Shown here piece by piece: positions 34,276 through 45,237 of a stretch of 64,000 nucleotides of DNA. The translations under genes were made by a program, and so were the position numbers. The notes under the pieces are model-generated. The model searched no databases, was not told where the DNA came from, and worked only from the letters and a program-made list of their open reading frames with translations. Origin of the DNA: Alphaproteobacteria bacterium (lineage in GTDB: Bacteria > Pseudomonadota > Alphaproteobacteria > Rhodobacterales > Rhodobacteraceae); assembly GCA_030431825.1 (NCBI GenBank), contig JAUIIJ010000018.1:21219-85218 (forward strand). Reading direction: 5' to 3'. Every line of letters starts with the position of its first letter. Within the stretch, counting starts at the first letter, position 1.

Positions 34276-36321
34276 ATGTTCAACAAGATCCTGATCGCCA
34301 ATCGGGGCGAAATCGCCTGCCGTGTCATCAAGTCTGCCCGCAAGATGGGCATTTCCACCGTTGCGATTTACTCGGATGCGGACAAGGAAGCGTTGCACGT
34401 GCAGATGGCGGACGAGGCTGTGCATATCGGTCCGCCACCTGCAAACCAGTCGTATATCGTGATCGACAAGGTCATGGACGCGATCCGGAAAACAGGCGCG
34501 CAGGCGGTACATCCGGGCTATGGTTTTCTGTCGGAAAACAGTAAGTTCGCCGAGGCTCTTGAAGCGGAAGGTGTGGCCTTTGTCGGCCCGCCGAAGGGCG
34601 CGATCGAGGCGATGGGTGACAAGATCACCTCCAAGAAGATCGCTCAGGAGGCCGGCGTCAGCACCGTGCCGGGTTACATGGGGCTGATCGAGGATGCCGA
34701 CGAGGCGGTGAAGATCTCCAACGAGATCGGCTATCCGGTGATGATCAAGGCCAGCGCCGGCGGCGGTGGCAAGGGCATGCGTATCGCCTGGACCGACGAA
34801 GAGGCGCGCGAGGGTTTCCAAAGTTCAAAGAATGAAGCGGCCAACAGTTTCGGCGATGACCGGATTTTTATCGAGAAATTCGTGACGCAACCCCGTCATA
34901 TCGAAATCCAGGTCCTGTGCGACAGCCATGGCAATGGCGTTTATCTGGGCGAGCGGGAATGTTCGATCCAGCGCCGCAACCAGAAGGTCGTGGAAGAGGC
35001 CCCCAGCCCGTTCCTTGACGAGGCCACCCGCAAGGCGATGGGCGAGCAGGCGGTCGCGCTGGCCCAGGCGGTGGGATACACCAGCGCGGGCACGGTGGAA
35101 TTCATCGTGGATGGCGACAAGAATTTCTACTTCCTTGAAATGAACACCCGTCTTCAGGTCGAGCACCCGGTGACCGAGCTGATCACCGGCGTCGATCTGG
35201 TTGAACAGATGATCCGCGTGGCCAACGGCGAAAAGCTGCCCTTTGCGCAGGATGACGTCACGCTGACCGGATGGGCCATCGAGAACCGGCTTTATGCCGA
35301 GGATCCCTATCGCGGATTCCTGCCGTCGATCGGGCGTCTGACCCGTTATCGCCCGCCCGCCGAGATCGCCGCCGGACCCTTGCTCGACAATGACAAGTGG
35401 CAGGGCGACGCGCCGACGGGTGAAAACGCGGTGCGCAACGACACCGGGGTCTACGAGGGTGGCGAGATCAGCATGTTCTACGACCCGATGATCGCCAAGC
35501 TGTGCACATGGGCCCCGACGCGGGCGCAGGCCATCGAAGCCATGCGCGTGGCGCTGGACAGTTTCGAGGTTGAGGGAATTGGCCACAACCTGCCGTTCCT
35601 GTCGGCGGTGATGGACCACCCCAAATTCGTTTCGGGTGACATGACGACCGCGTTCATCGCCGAGGAATATCCGGAAGGGTTCGAGGGGGTGGAGCTGCCC
35701 GAGAGCGAATTGCGCAGGATCGCGGCCTCCTGTGCGGCCATGCACCGGGTCGCCGAGATTCGCCGTACCCGCGTTTCCGGCCGAATGGACAATCACGAAC
35801 GCAAGGTTGGCAAACGCTGGGTCGTGACCTTGCAGGGCGAGCGGTATGATCTCAAGGTCAAGGCCGACCGCGAAGGCGCGACGGTCAAGTTTGCCGACGG
35901 GAGCAAGCTGCGTGTGTCGTCGGACTGGACGCCGGGCGATCAACTCGCGATGATCCAGGTGGACGATGTGCCGCTGGTGCTGAAGATTGGCAAGATTACG
36001 CAGGGGTTCCGCGTCCGCACGCGGGGGGCCGATCTCAAGGTGCATGTGCGCCGCCCAAGGCAGGCGGAACTGGCGGCCCTCATGCCCGAAAAGGTTGCGC
36101 CCGACACATCCAGGTTGCTGCTCTGCCCGATGCCGGGGCTTGTCGTGAAAGTCGATGTCGAGGTCGGCGACGAGGTGCAGGAAGGTCAGGCGCTGTGCTC
36201 GATCGAGGCGATGAAGATGGAGAACATCCTGCGTGCCGAGAAAAAGGGCGTGGTGGCCAAGATCAACGCCGGTGCGGGCGACAGCCTGGCGGTTGATGAC
36301 ATCATCATGGAGTTCGAATGA
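34276..36321 (+). CDS. pccA: Propionyl-CoA carboxylase alpha subunit
   Basis: A 681-residue biotin-dependent carboxylase subunit. Residues 1-450 form the biotin carboxylase (FNKILIANRGEIACRVI at the start, ATP-grasp loop SAGGGGKGMR, EMNTRLQVEHPVTE); a linker or BT domain follows; the C-terminal biotinyl domain carries the motif AMKMEN with biotinyl-Lys647. It charges biotin with CO2 for PccB. Acetyl- or methylcrotonyl-CoA carboxylase alpha subunits are similar, but the neighbours pccB and methylmalonyl-CoA mutase settle the role. Confidence 0.95.
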   Translation: MFNKILIANRGEIACRVIKSARKMGISTVAIYSDADKEALHVQMADEAVHIGPPPANQSYIVIDKVMDAIRKTGAQAVHPGYGFLSENSKFAEALEAEGVAFVGPPKGAIEAMGDKITSKKIAQEAGVSTVPGYMGLIEDADEAVKISNEIGYPVMIKASAGGGGKGMRIAWTDEEAREGFQSSKNEAANSFGDDRIFIEKFVTQPRHIEIQVLCDSHGNGVYLGERECSIQRRNQKVVEEAPSPFLDEATRKAMGEQAVALAQAVGYTSAGTVEFIVDGDKNFYFLEMNTRLQVEHPVTELITGVDLVEQMIRVANGEKLPFAQDDVTLTGWAIENRLYAEDPYRGFLPSIGRLTRYRPPAEIAAGPLLDNDKWQGDAPTGENAVRNDTGVYEGGEISMFYDPMIAKLCTWAPTRAQAIEAMRVALDSFEVEGIGHNLPFLSAVMDHPKFVSGDMTTAFIAEEYPEGFEGVELPESELRRIAASCAAMHRVAEIRRTRVSGRMDNHERKVGKRWVVTLQGERYDLKVKADREGATVKFADGSKLRVSSDWTPGDQLAMIQVDDVPLVLKIGKITQGFRVRTRGADLKVHVRRPRQAELAALMPEKVAPDTSRLLLCPMPGLVVKVDVEVGDEVQEGQALCSIEAMKMENILRAEKKGVVAKINAGAGDSLAVDDIIMEFE

Positions 36322-36369
36322 TCCCGTGCCGGTGACGGTTGGATATCACGCGCGGCCGCGTGGCGGGGG

Positions 36370-36813
36370 TCAGAGCCCGCGCCGCTGGTCGATTTCGCGC
36401 TGGCGTTCCGGTGTCTTGTCGATGGATCGGGTGATTTCCCGCACCGTCCACGGCATCGGCTTGCGCAGCTTGACGCCGCCGTCCTTGCCGACGAGCACCA
36501 GCATGAAGCCGCGCGGTCGCAGTTTCCGGCGCAGCGCGGATGCCGCCGCGGGATCGGTATCGGTCAGGATCACGACATCGCGTTCGATCAGCATTTCGAT
36601 GTCTTCACCAAGGCGCTCGATCTGTTCGGCAAAACGCGGATCCGCCGGAGAATCGGCAAACACCACCACCGGGCGCTTGATCCAGAGGAATTCGCTCAGA
36701 TCGCTATCGCCCGCAGGCCGGATCATCGCCGCGCCAGTCGGTTCGGACTCGTCCTGCGCCCAGGCGGACGCGGACAATAAAGCCGTGAAAACAAGTGCTA
36801 AGCAAAGTTTCAT
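36370..36813 (-). CDS. Exported DUF4174 domain protein
   Basis: A 147-residue exported protein with signal peptide (MKLCLALVFTALLSASAWA) and a thioredoxin-like DUF4174 domain: LSEFLWIKRPVVVFADSPADPRF, then VVILTDTDPAAAS and FMLVLVGKDGGVKLRKPMPW. No CxxC is present. Function unknown, perhaps periplasmic. It is on the opposite strand to the propionate genes, between pccA and the mutase gene. Confidence 0.85.
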   Translation of the reverse strand: MKLCLALVFTALLSASAWAQDESEPTGAAMIRPAGDSDLSEFLWIKRPVVVFADSPADPRFAEQIERLGEDIEMLIERDVVILTDTDPAAASALRRKLRPRGFMLVLVGKDGGVKLRKPMPWTVREITRSIDKTPERQREIDQRRGL

Positions 36814-36990
36814 ATTTTCTCCCGTTGCTAGACATATAAGCACACGGGCGACGATTGCGATGCCCGTTTTCGCTCACCCACCCAAAAAATCACCGCAGGC
36901 GCCCGAGGGTGCGACCGGGTGCCAGGGCTGACCTGGCAATTCCGGCGGGCCAGGGCCTGCCCCGGACAGACAAGACAAGAGGACGATCAA

Positions 36991-39120
36991 ATGGCTGCTG
37001 AAAAAGACGATTGGAAAGCCCTGGCCGAGAAGGAGTTGCGTGGCCGCCCGATCGAGGAGCTGAACTGGAACACGCTCGAAGGCATCGAGGTTCAGCCACT
37101 CTACACGCAGGACGATCTCGCCGAGGTTGACCATCTGGGCACGATTCCGGGCAAGGCGCCATTCACCCGCGGGGTCAAGGCAACGATGTATGCCGGGCGC
37201 CCCTGGACGATCCGCCAATATGCGGGTTTCTCGACGGCCGAGGAATCCAACGCCTTCTATCGCCGCAATCTTGCAGCGGGCCAGCAAGGTGTTTCCGTGG
37301 CTTTCGACCTGGCCACGCATCGCGGTTATGACAGCGATCACGCGCGCGTCGTGGGCGATGTCGGCAAGGCCGGTGTGGCCATCGACAGTGTCGAGGACAT
37401 GAAAATCCTGTTCGACGGCATTCCGCTGGACCAGGTCAGCGTGTCGATGACGATGAACGGTGCGGTTATCCCGATCCTCGCCAGTTTCATCGTCGCCGGG
37501 GAAGAACAGGGCCATGACAAATCGGTGCTGTCCGGGACCATCCAGAACGACATTCTCAAGGAGTTCATGGTCCGCAACACCTATGTCTATCCGCCCGAGC
37601 CGTCGATGCGGATCGTCGCCGACATCATCGAGTTCACCTCGAACGAAATGCCGAAGTTCAACAGCATTTCAATCAGCGGTTACCACATGCAGGAGGCCGG
37701 TGCGAACCTCGTGCAGGAACTGGCCTATACGCTGGCGGACGGGCGCGAATATGTGCGCACCGCAATTGCGCGGGGTATGGATGTCGACAAGTTCGCCGGC
37801 CGGCTGTCGTTCTTTTTCGCGATTGGCATGAATTTCTTCATGGAGGCCGCCAAGCTGCGCGCCGCGCGGCTGTTGTGGCACCGGATCATGAGCGAGTTCG
37901 AACCGAAGAACCCGAAATCCATGATGTTGCGTACCCATTGCCAGACATCGGGCGTCAGTCTTCAGGAGCAGGACCCTTACAATAACGTGGTTCGCACGGC
38001 CTATGAAGCGATGAGCGCGGTACTGGGCGGCACACAATCGCTGCACACCAACGCGCTGGACGAGGCGATCGCCCTGCCGACCGATTTTTCGGCCCGCATC
38101 GCGCGCAACACGCAGCTGATCCTGCAGGAAGAGACCGGCGTGACCAATGTCGTCGATCCGCTGGCGGGGTCGTACTATGTCGAAAAGCTCACCCATGACC
38201 TGGCCGAGGAGGCGTGGAAACTGATCGAAGAGGTCGAGGAGATGGGCGGCATGACCAAGGCGGTGGCCAGCGGGCTGCCCAAGCTGCGCATCGAGGAGAG
38301 CGCCGCCACCCGGCAGGCGATGATCGACCGGGGCGACGAGGTGATTGTCGGGGTGAACAAATACCGCAAGGACAAGGAAGATCCGATCGATATCCTTGAA
38401 ATCGACAATGCCAAGGTCCGCGACAGCCAGATCGCGCGTCTCAATACCGTGCGTGCGGAACGCGATGAAAACGCCTGTGCGACGGCGCTGGACGAGCTGA
38501 CGCGCTGTGCAAAAGAAGGGGGCAACCTGTTGCAGGCGGCCGTGGAAGCCGCCCGCGCGCGGGCAACAGTTGGAGAAATCAGCATGGCAATGGAAAAGGA
38601 ATTCGGCCGTCACCGGGCCGAGGTCAAGACGCTTGCCGGGGTGTATGGGGCCGCTTACGAGGGCGATGCCGAATTCGCCGAGATCCAGAAGACTGTCGAG
38701 CAGTTCGCCGAGGTCGAGGGCCGGCGGCCACGTATGCTGGTCGTCAAGATGGGACAGGACGGCCATGACCGGGGCGCCAAGGTGATTGCCACCGCCTTTG
38801 CCGATATCGGGTTCGATGTGGATGTGGGCCCGCTGTTCCAGACGCCGGAAGAGGCGGCGCAGGACGCGGTGGACAACGACGTGCACATCGTCGGCATCTC
38901 GAGCCAGGCCGCCGGGCACAAGACGCTTGCGCCGCAACTGGTCGAGGCGCTCAAGGCTGCCGGTGCCGAGGACATCATCGTGATCTGTGGCGGTGTGATT
39001 CCGCAGCAGGATTACCAGTATCTCTACGACAATGGCGTCAAGGCGATCTTTGGCCCGGGCACCAACATCCCGAATGCGGCCAAGGACATTCTGCGCCTGG
39101 TCCGAGAAGCCCGCGCCTGA
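36991..39120 (+). CDS. scpA: Methylmalonyl-CoA mutase, single-chain
   Basis: A 709-residue adenosylcobalamin enzyme that converts methylmalonyl-CoA to succinyl-CoA, completing the propionyl-CoA route. The substrate-binding barrel (about residues 20-560) has [19 protein letters not shown] and [13 protein letters not shown]; the C-terminal B12 domain has DGHDRG at residues 590-595, with His592 the lower ligand. Length matches the catalytic large-chain form. GAGGAC before ATG 36991 supports the start over earlier in-frame codons. Methylmalonyl-CoA epimerase is not in the window. Confidence 0.96.
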   Translation: MAAEKDDWKALAEKELRGRPIEELNWNTLEGIEVQPLYTQDDLAEVDHLGTIPGKAPFTRGVKATMYAGRPWTIRQYAGFSTAEESNAFYRRNLAAGQQGVSVAFDLATHRGYDSDHARVVGDVGKAGVAIDSVEDMKILFDGIPLDQVSVSMTMNGAVIPILASFIVAGEEQGHDKSVLSGTIQNDILKEFMVRNTYVYPPEPSMRIVADIIEFTSNEMPKFNSISISGYHMQEAGANLVQELAYTLADGREYVRTAIARGMDVDKFAGRLSFFFAIGMNFFMEAAKLRAARLLWHRIMSEFEPKNPKSMMLRTHCQTSGVSLQEQDPYNNVVRTAYEAMSAVLGGTQSLHTNALDEAIALPTDFSARIARNTQLILQEETGVTNVVDPLAGSYYVEKLTHDLAEEAWKLIEEVEEMGGMTKAVASGLPKLRIEESAATRQAMIDRGDEVIVGVNKYRKDKEDPIDILEIDNAKVRDSQIARLNTVRAERDENACATALDELTRCAKEGGNLLQAAVEAARARATVGEISMAMEKEFGRHRAEVKTLAGVYGAAYEGDAEFAEIQKTVEQFAEVEGRRPRMLVVKMGQDGHDRGAKVIATAFADIGFDVDVGPLFQTPEEAAQDAVDNDVHIVGISSQAAGHKTLAPQLVEALKAAGAEDIIVICGGVIPQQDYQYLYDNGVKAIFGPGTNIPNAAKDILRLVREARA

Positions 39121-39284
39121 TCGGGATCCGGCGGGAAAAAGGCGCGCCGTGTCCGGCAATGACAGGGGAGTGACGCATCATGCCCCTGCGTCGAAACACC
39201 GTGAGCGGAGCGGCGCACAGAATAGTGTGCCGCAGACCCTATGGAGCACCTGACACTGCCACACAGCCGCGCTAAGCTGCAGCC

Positions 39285-39965
39285 ATGTCGATCTGGACCC
39301 GTATAACAGATGCGCTTGCGGCGCTGGCGAAGGGTGAAAGCCTGACCGCTGTCTTTGACCGGTTGCGCACGCGTCCCGAACGCAGCGTGGCGTTTGCCAT
39401 TGCCGTCATTGCCCTCGGGGCCAAGATGGCCAAGGCGGACGGGCAGGTGACGCGCGACGAGGTGACGGCGTTTCGCGAGGTGTTCCGAATCGGCGAAGAG
39501 GACGAGGCGGGTGCGGCGCGGGTGTTCAACCTGGCCCGTACCGATGTCGCGGGATACCGCGAATATGCGCGGCGTATCCGCACCATGTTCGAGGATGATC
39601 TGGGTACGCTCTGCGACCTCATGGAGGGGCTTTTCCATATTGCGATGGCGGATGGCTTCTATCATCCCGGCGAGAACGAATTTCTCGAAGACGTTGCGGC
39701 GATCTTCAACCTGTCCGATGCGCAGTTCAAGGCGATGCGCGCGCGATTCGTGCCCGATGCCGAAGCCGATCCCTATACCGTTCTGGGGGTCGCGCCCGAC
39801 ACGCCGCTGACCGAGATTCGCAGCACCTGGCGGCAATTGGTGCGCGACAATCACCCGGACAGGATGGTTGCACGCGGCGTGCCGCAGGAAGCGATCAAAC
39901 TGGCCGAGAAGCGGATGATCGACATCAATCGCGCGTGGGACGAAATCAGCGCCGCGGCCGCCTGA
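39285..39965 (+). CDS. DjlA-like TerB and J-domain protein
   Basis: A 226-residue protein. Residues 40-150 match the TerB-like helical domain (GAKMAKADGQVTRDEVTAFREVF and the second copy HIAMADGFYHPGENEFLEDVA); the last 65 residues are a J domain with HPD in VRDNHPDRM. It should act as a DnaK co-chaperone. Unlike E. coli DjlA there is no N-terminal membrane helix. It overlaps the next gene by one base. Confidence 0.88.
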   Translation: MSIWTRITDALAALAKGESLTAVFDRLRTRPERSVAFAIAVIALGAKMAKADGQVTRDEVTAFREVFRIGEEDEAGAARVFNLARTDVAGYREYARRIRTMFEDDLGTLCDLMEGLFHIAMADGFYHPGENEFLEDVAAIFNLSDAQFKAMRARFVPDAEADPYTVLGVAPDTPLTEIRSTWRQLVRDNHPDRMVARGVPQEAIKLAEKRMIDINRAWDEISAAAA

Positions 39966-40969
39966 TGCGTCTGGCGACCTACAATGTCGAATGGTTCGCC
40001 AATCTCTTTGATGAACAGGATCAGCTGATTGTCGACGACACGTGGTCGGGTCGGCGCGACGTGAGCCGCGCGCAGCAGGCCGAGGCGCTTGGCATGGTGT
40101 TCTCGGCACTTGACGCGGACGCGGTACTGGTGGTCGAGGCGCCGAATACCGGGCGCAGCCAGAGCACTGTGCGGGCACTGGAGCATTTCGCCGCGACCTT
40201 CGAGTTGCGCACGCGTCGCGCCGTGATGGGCTTTGCCAACGACACGCATCAGGAAATCGCGCTGCTTTATGATCCCGGCGTTCTGAGCGCGCGGCACGAT
40301 CCGGTTGGACAGACGGTCGGCGACCCCGAGGCGCCGCGCTTTGACAGCAGTTTTCGCATCGATCTCGATATCGATGCCACCGAAGATCTGGTGCGGTTTT
40401 CCAAGCCGCCGCTCGAACTCGAGATCACCACCGGGCAGGGGACCGTGCTGCGCCTGATCGGGGCGCATCTCAAATCCAAGGCGCCGCACGGCGCGCGCAA
40501 CCGGGACGCGGCGATGCGCCTGTCCATCGCCAACCGGCGCAAGCAGCTGGCGCAGGCGATCTGGTTGCGGCGCCGGATCGACCGGCACATTCTGGACGGG
40601 TCCGAGGTGATGCTGATGGGGGATCTGAATGACGGTCCGGGCCTCGACGAATACGAGAATCTCTTTGGCCGTTCCTCTGTCGAAATTCTGCTGGGCGACG
40701 ATCTGTACGATCCGCATGCACGCCGCGCCCTGCAACGGCGGCTCGGCGCGTATCCGACCACCGCGCGGTTCCGGGTGCACGACGGCGATGGTTACCTGCA
40801 GGCGCTTCTGGACTACATCATGCTGTCTCCGGGCCTGATGTCGCGGCGGCCGGTCTGGCGGATCTGGCATCCGTTCGATGATGCAGAATGCTGGGAGTTG
40901 GCGGATCTGCGCCAGGCGCTGCTGCTGGCGTCGGATCATTTCCCCGTGACGCTGGATATAGATATCTGA
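39965..40969 (+). CDS. Endonuclease/exonuclease/phosphatase family protein
   Basis: A 334-residue protein of the EEP superfamily (DNase I/exonuclease III fold). The motifs are YNVEWFANLF, GAHLKSKAP, LMGDLNDGPG and SDHFPVTL, giving the metal and catalytic residues. No signal peptide. The natural substrate (nucleic acid, lipid head group or phosphate ester) cannot be told. ATG at 39965 overlaps the stop of the DjlA-like gene. Confidence 0.85.
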   Translation: MRLATYNVEWFANLFDEQDQLIVDDTWSGRRDVSRAQQAEALGMVFSALDADAVLVVEAPNTGRSQSTVRALEHFAATFELRTRRAVMGFANDTHQEIALLYDPGVLSARHDPVGQTVGDPEAPRFDSSFRIDLDIDATEDLVRFSKPPLELEITTGQGTVLRLIGAHLKSKAPHGARNRDAAMRLSIANRRKQLAQAIWLRRRIDRHILDGSEVMLMGDLNDGPGLDEYENLFGRSSVEILLGDDLYDPHARRALQRRLGAYPTTARFRVHDGDGYLQALLDYIMLSPGLMSRRPVWRIWHPFDDAECWELADLRQALLLASDHFPVTLDIDI

Positions 40970-41006
40970 ACGTTGAACGCCCGGGCGCGTGATCTATATT
41001 GGGGTC

Positions 41007-41402
41007 ATGAAAAGCATCGTTCCGCTTGTCTTTGTCACCGCATTGGCGTCCACGCCGCTCTCGGCCCAGAACGAGGAGGCAGAGGGCAGGGACCTCATGG
41101 AACGCGGCATGGAACTGTTGTTCGAGGGGCTGCGCGAAGAGATGTCCCCCGCCTTGCAGCGCATGCGCGAACTGGCGGATGAATACGGCCCTGCAATGGG
41201 CGACTTTCTCGAGGAAATGGGGCCGGCATTCGGCAACATGCTGAGCGAGATCAAGGACTGGACCGCCTATCACCCGCCCGAGGTTCTGCCCAATGGCGAC
41301 ATCATCATTCGCAAGAAGATCGAGCCGCAGGAAAAACCCGAGGCTGACCCCGAAGCGGTCCCTGGCACCGATCTGCCGCCGCAGGGGCAAACCGATCTCT
41401 GA
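41007..41402 (+). CDS. Exported hypothetical protein
   Basis: A 131-residue protein with a signal peptide (MKSIVPLVFVTALASTPLSAQ), a Met/Glu-rich amphipathic helical region (LMERGMELLFEGLREEM) and a Pro/Glu-rich tail. It resembles a small protein conserved in Rhodobacterales that is sometimes misnamed as an ATPase; no ATP-binding motif is present. It converges with the ppx gene. Confidence 0.75.
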   Translation: MKSIVPLVFVTALASTPLSAQNEEAEGRDLMERGMELLFEGLREEMSPALQRMRELADEYGPAMGDFLEEMGPAFGNMLSEIKDWTAYHPPEVLPNGDIIIRKKIEPQEKPEADPEAVPGTDLPPQGQTDL

Positions 41403-41413
41403 GGCATGCGCGC

Positions 41414-42958
41414 TCAGTTGATGTTGATCACTTTCAGCTCGGCGGAGAGTGACGAGACCAGCGACTGCATGCGGGCCTGCGCCACTTCGCCATAGAGGTC
41501 CTGCGAGTCCCGCGAGAGGCGGAATTCGAGCAGCCGCCGTTTGGGATACCATTTCAGGCTGCTCATCGATTCGCCCTCCTGCATCAGCAGCATCGCACCG
41601 AAGCGCATCGCCTTGCCCAGGATTTCGGCATGGAGTTGATCACCCTCGTCGATCAGCTCGAACATGTCTTCGAATCGCGTGCCTTCGCGCTTGTTGCGAT
41701 ACCGATGCAGCAGGGCAAGGCCGAGAAATACCCGTTCCGAATGCTTGAGACCGCCGAGATTGGCCCGCGTGGCATTGTCAAAGCAGATTTCCGCCCGATA
41801 GTCGGGATGCGCACGCCAGCTGACGTCGTGCAGCAGGCAGGCCGCCTTGACGAGCCTCTTGCGTGAATCAGGGGCGGATTTGAACAGCGGCAGGATGAAT
41901 TTGAACAGCGTGTCGCCAAAGCCGGGAAAGCGGGCGTCCTTGGCTTCGGCAAAGTGACAGGCCTCGATAAGCGGATCCCGGTCGCGCAGCCGTTGCGGCA
42001 TCTGCTCGTAAAGCAACCCTTCGCGGATGCCATAGCTCGACACCGCGATATCCTTGGGCTTGAACGTATTCACCAGTCTCGCCAGCACATCCGCCGCCAT
42101 CGGCACCAGCGCCATCCGGGCCGAGGACACGTTGGCGTTGCCGCGCAGCCAGTCCGGATCGTTCTTTTCGATGAACTTGACCGTGGCGCGCACGTCCTTG
42201 GGACGCATCCGGTATTCGTGCAGCACATGCAAAGGATAGTCGCGGCGCAGCATGTCGATGCGGGCAATCGCCCGCCAGCTGCCACCCACCAGGAACAGGC
42301 GGTCGGGCTGTGGCCCCATCGTGTCCGCGAGCTGGGCCATCACGTCCTTGATATGCGCCTTGCGCCCCGCGCGACCGCCCTTGACACTTGCGAGTTTCAG
42401 GGGGCCGAGGGCCGATGTGACCCGTTTGCCGACCCGCCCGCCGGAAATCTCGGCGAGCTCCATGCTGGAACCGCCAATATCACAGACCAGCCCGTATGAC
42501 CCCGGCCACCCGAGCAGGACGCCCTGCGCCGAGAGCCGGGCCTCTTCCTCTCCGTCGATCACCCAGATCCGCAACCCTGTCTTGCGCAGCACCTCATCGC
42601 AGAATTGCGGACCGTCCTGTGCATCGCGCACCGCCGCCGTGGCTACGGCGGTAAGAGGGGGCAGGTTCATTCCTCGCGCCAGGTGCTGAAAGCGCTGAAT
42701 GGCGTCAAGTGCCCGCACGCGGCCATCGGGGTTCAGGCATCCGGACTGCGACAGGCCCGCGCCCAGACCGCACATGATCTTTTCATTGTAGAAATAGGCG
42801 GGGCTGCGTGCCGCGCCATCGAAAACGACGAGCCGAACAGAGTTTGAACCGACGTCTACGACGCCCACGCGCGACAGGGCGCGGGCGCTGGGGCTGTCGA
42901 AAAGGGGGCGGCCAAAGGGATCCCAATCGGGTTTGCCTGCGACGTCTTCGGTACTCAT
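41414..42958 (-). CDS. ppx: Exopolyphosphatase, Ppx/GppA family
   Basis: A 514-residue phosphatase of the ASKHA fold. The signatures are VVDVGSNSVRLVVFDG near residue 35, WVIDGEEEARLSAQG and VCDIGGSSMELAEISGG; a C-terminal HD-like helical region contains LLHDVSWRAHPDY. It hydrolyses polyphosphate or pppGpp. Location directly after ppk on the same strand indicates a common polyphosphate unit. ATG 42958 is preferred; the frame extends into the ppk 3' end. Confidence 0.93.
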   Translation of the reverse strand: MSTEDVAGKPDWDPFGRPLFDSPSARALSRVGVVDVGSNSVRLVVFDGAARSPAYFYNEKIMCGLGAGLSQSGCLNPDGRVRALDAIQRFQHLARGMNLPPLTAVATAAVRDAQDGPQFCDEVLRKTGLRIWVIDGEEEARLSAQGVLLGWPGSYGLVCDIGGSSMELAEISGGRVGKRVTSALGPLKLASVKGGRAGRKAHIKDVMAQLADTMGPQPDRLFLVGGSWRAIARIDMLRRDYPLHVLHEYRMRPKDVRATVKFIEKNDPDWLRGNANVSSARMALVPMAADVLARLVNTFKPKDIAVSSYGIREGLLYEQMPQRLRDRDPLIEACHFAEAKDARFPGFGDTLFKFILPLFKSAPDSRKRLVKAACLLHDVSWRAHPDYRAEICFDNATRANLGGLKHSERVFLGLALLHRYRNKREGTRFEDMFELIDEGDQLHAEILGKAMRFGAMLLMQEGESMSSLKWYPKRRLLEFRLSRDSQDLYGEVAQARMQSLVSSLSAELKVININ

Positions 42959-43007
42959 GCTTCCCCCGGCTGATCCCTGGTCAGGATGCGGGAAGCAACG
43001 GGACGCG

Positions 43008-45194
43008 TCAATTGCCCGTTGCTTCATCCGTGTGTGTCAATTTCGGCACATCCGACGCGCCGGCCGATCCACGCCCGGACAGGGATGGGTTTTCCATGAA
43101 AAAGCGATGGCAGTTGAAGGCGAATTCGCCTTCGGTCACGGTTGCGCGGGTCGAACTGCCATCAGGATCCATGATCCAGGATTGCGCGACATCAGCAAGA
43201 TTCGCCGCCATGACCTGACTGACGATCTGGGCCTTGACCGTGGCGTTTTCGATTTCAACCAATGTCTCGACGCGGCGGTTGAGGTTGCGACCCATCCAGT
43301 CGGCAGAAGAGATGAAGACCCGGGCACGCTTGCTGGGAAGGCCGTGGCCATTGCCAAAGCACACGATGCGCGAATGCTCCAGAAAGCGCCCGATGATCGA
43401 TTTGACGCGGATATTCTCGGACAATCCCTTGATCCCCGGGCGCAGGCCGCAGATGCCGCGGATGACAAGACTGATCTTCACGCCGCCCTGGCTGGCGCGA
43501 TAGAGCGCGTCGATCACCTCGCTGTCGATCAGGGAATTCATCTTGGCCCAGATCACCGCGGGCCGCCCGGCGCTGGCGTGGTCGATCTCGGCCTCGATCA
43601 TCTCGAGCAGGCGCTGCTTCAGGGACAGCGGCGAAATCGCCAGGTTCTCAAGCTGATCGGGCTGCGCATAGCCGGACAGGAAATTGAACACCTTGGTTGC
43701 ATCCCGTCCGAGCGCGCGGTCACAGGTGAACAGCGACAGGTCGGTATAGATGCGCGCCGTGATCGGATGATAGTTGCCGGTCCCGTAATGGGTATAGGTG
43801 ACGAGGTTATCGCCCTCGCGGCGCACCACCGTGCTGATCTTGGCGTGTGTTTTCAGGTCGAGAAAGCCATAGACCACATGCGCGCCGGCCCGTTCGAGCC
43901 GCCGCGACTGGCGGATATTGGCGGCTTCGTCAAACCGCGCCTTCAGTTCGACAAGCGCGGTGACAGATTTGCCGTCTTCCGCCGCTTCGCACAGGGCCTC
44001 GACGATGGGAGAGTTCTTGGATGTGCGGTAAAGCGTCTGCTTGATCGCCACCACATCGGGATCGCGGGCCGCCTGCATGAGAAAACGCACCACCATGTCA
44101 AAGGTCTCGTAAGGGTGGTGCAGCAACATGTCCTTTTTCCGGATCGCGGCGAACATGTCGCCGTCATGGTCGCTGACCCGCTCGGGCACGCGCGGGGTGA
44201 ACGAGGGCCACAACAGGTCGGGGCGGCTGTCGAGAACGAGTTCGTCGAGATCCGAAATGCCGATCATGCCTTCGATCTCGACAACCTCGGCGGTGTCGAC
44301 GCCAAGCTCGCGCATCACGGTCGATTTCAGCTCTTCGGGGGCGCCCGCAGAGTGCGTCATCCGGACAACCTCGCCCCGGCGGCGCCGCTTGAGCGCAACC
44401 TCGAATTCGCGCACCAGATCTTCGGCCTCTTCCTCGACTTCCAGGTCGCTGTCGCGCAGCACCCTGAATTCGAAGTGGCTCTTGAGCTTGTAGCCGGGGA
44501 ACAGGCTGCCGATGTTCTCGAGCAGGAGTTCCTCGAGCAGCAGGAAACGTTGCTCACCCGGTTCGGACGGCAGCGCGACGAACCGGTCGATCTGGTGCGG
44601 GATCGGTAGCAACGCCTGCAGCACCCGCTTGTCCCGCGTCCGCTCCAGTTGCAGCGCCAGACAGAAACCGGTGTTCGGAATGAAGGGGAAGGGATGCGCC
44701 GGGTCGATGGCCAGGGGCGACAGAACCGGAAAGACCCGGTTCAGGAATGCGTCGGCGAGAAAGGTCTTGTCCGCCTCGGTCAGTTCCTCTCGGGTGACGA
44801 CGATAATCCCTGCTGCCTCCAGCGCCGGCTCCAGTTGGGTCAGCATCCGTTGCTGCGATTGCATGAGGTTGCGCGCGTCCTCGTTGATCAGGACAAGCTG
44901 TTCGGCGGGCGTCAGCCCATCCGCCGCGGGCGTCGTGTTGCCCGCATGGGCAAGTTCGCGCAGGCCGGCGACACGGACGGTGTAGAACTCTTCGAGGTTC
45001 TTGGCGGAAATCGAAAGAAAGCGCAGCCGTTCCAGAAGCGGCACGCGCGGGTTTTCGGCCTCTTCCAGAACGCGCCAGTTGAAGGCCAGCCAGCTGAGTT
45101 CACGATTGTGAAACCGTCCGGGTCCGGTGAGATCGCAATCGGGCAGTTCGACGGGTTCGGGAAAGGGCGAGTCGAGAAAGTTGGCGTTTGTCAT
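43008..45194 (-). CDS. ppk1: Polyphosphate kinase 1
   Basis: A 728-residue enzyme that makes polyphosphate from ATP. N-terminal domain: [20 protein letters not shown]. The two PLD-like catalytic domains contain THAK (autophosphorylated His) and FLEHSR (second His), followed by [13 protein letters not shown]. Start: ATG 45194 matches usual family length; an in-frame ATG at 45236 would add 14 residues, has GGAAAG upstream and would overlap the hdaA end, so it may be the true start. The order perM-hdaA-ppk-ppx on one strand is typical of alphaproteobacteria. Confidence 0.95.
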   Translation of the reverse strand: MTNANFLDSPFPEPVELPDCDLTGPGRFHNRELSWLAFNWRVLEEAENPRVPLLERLRFLSISAKNLEEFYTVRVAGLRELAHAGNTTPAADGLTPAEQLVLINEDARNLMQSQQRMLTQLEPALEAAGIIVVTREELTEADKTFLADAFLNRVFPVLSPLAIDPAHPFPFIPNTGFCLALQLERTRDKRVLQALLPIPHQIDRFVALPSEPGEQRFLLLEELLLENIGSLFPGYKLKSHFEFRVLRDSDLEVEEEAEDLVREFEVALKRRRRGEVVRMTHSAGAPEELKSTVMRELGVDTAEVVEIEGMIGISDLDELVLDSRPDLLWPSFTPRVPERVSDHDGDMFAAIRKKDMLLHHPYETFDMVVRFLMQAARDPDVVAIKQTLYRTSKNSPIVEALCEAAEDGKSVTALVELKARFDEAANIRQSRRLERAGAHVVYGFLDLKTHAKISTVVRREGDNLVTYTHYGTGNYHPITARIYTDLSLFTCDRALGRDATKVFNFLSGYAQPDQLENLAISPLSLKQRLLEMIEAEIDHASAGRPAVIWAKMNSLIDSEVIDALYRASQGGVKISLVIRGICGLRPGIKGLSENIRVKSIIGRFLEHSRIVCFGNGHGLPSKRARVFISSADWMGRNLNRRVETLVEIENATVKAQIVSQVMAANLADVAQSWIMDPDGSSTRATVTEGEFAFNCHRFFMENPSLSGRGSAGASDVPKLTHTDEATGN

Positions 45195-45237
45195 GGGGGT
45201 GCCGCTAACGGAGTTGAGTGACAGGTACGTGTCCATT

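Noticed and set aside
42933..44609. Long open frame of 558 codons antisense to ppk
   Set aside because: It is a codon-bias shadow of a high-GC gene: no RBS, no recognisable domain, and the opposite strand encodes complete Ppk1.
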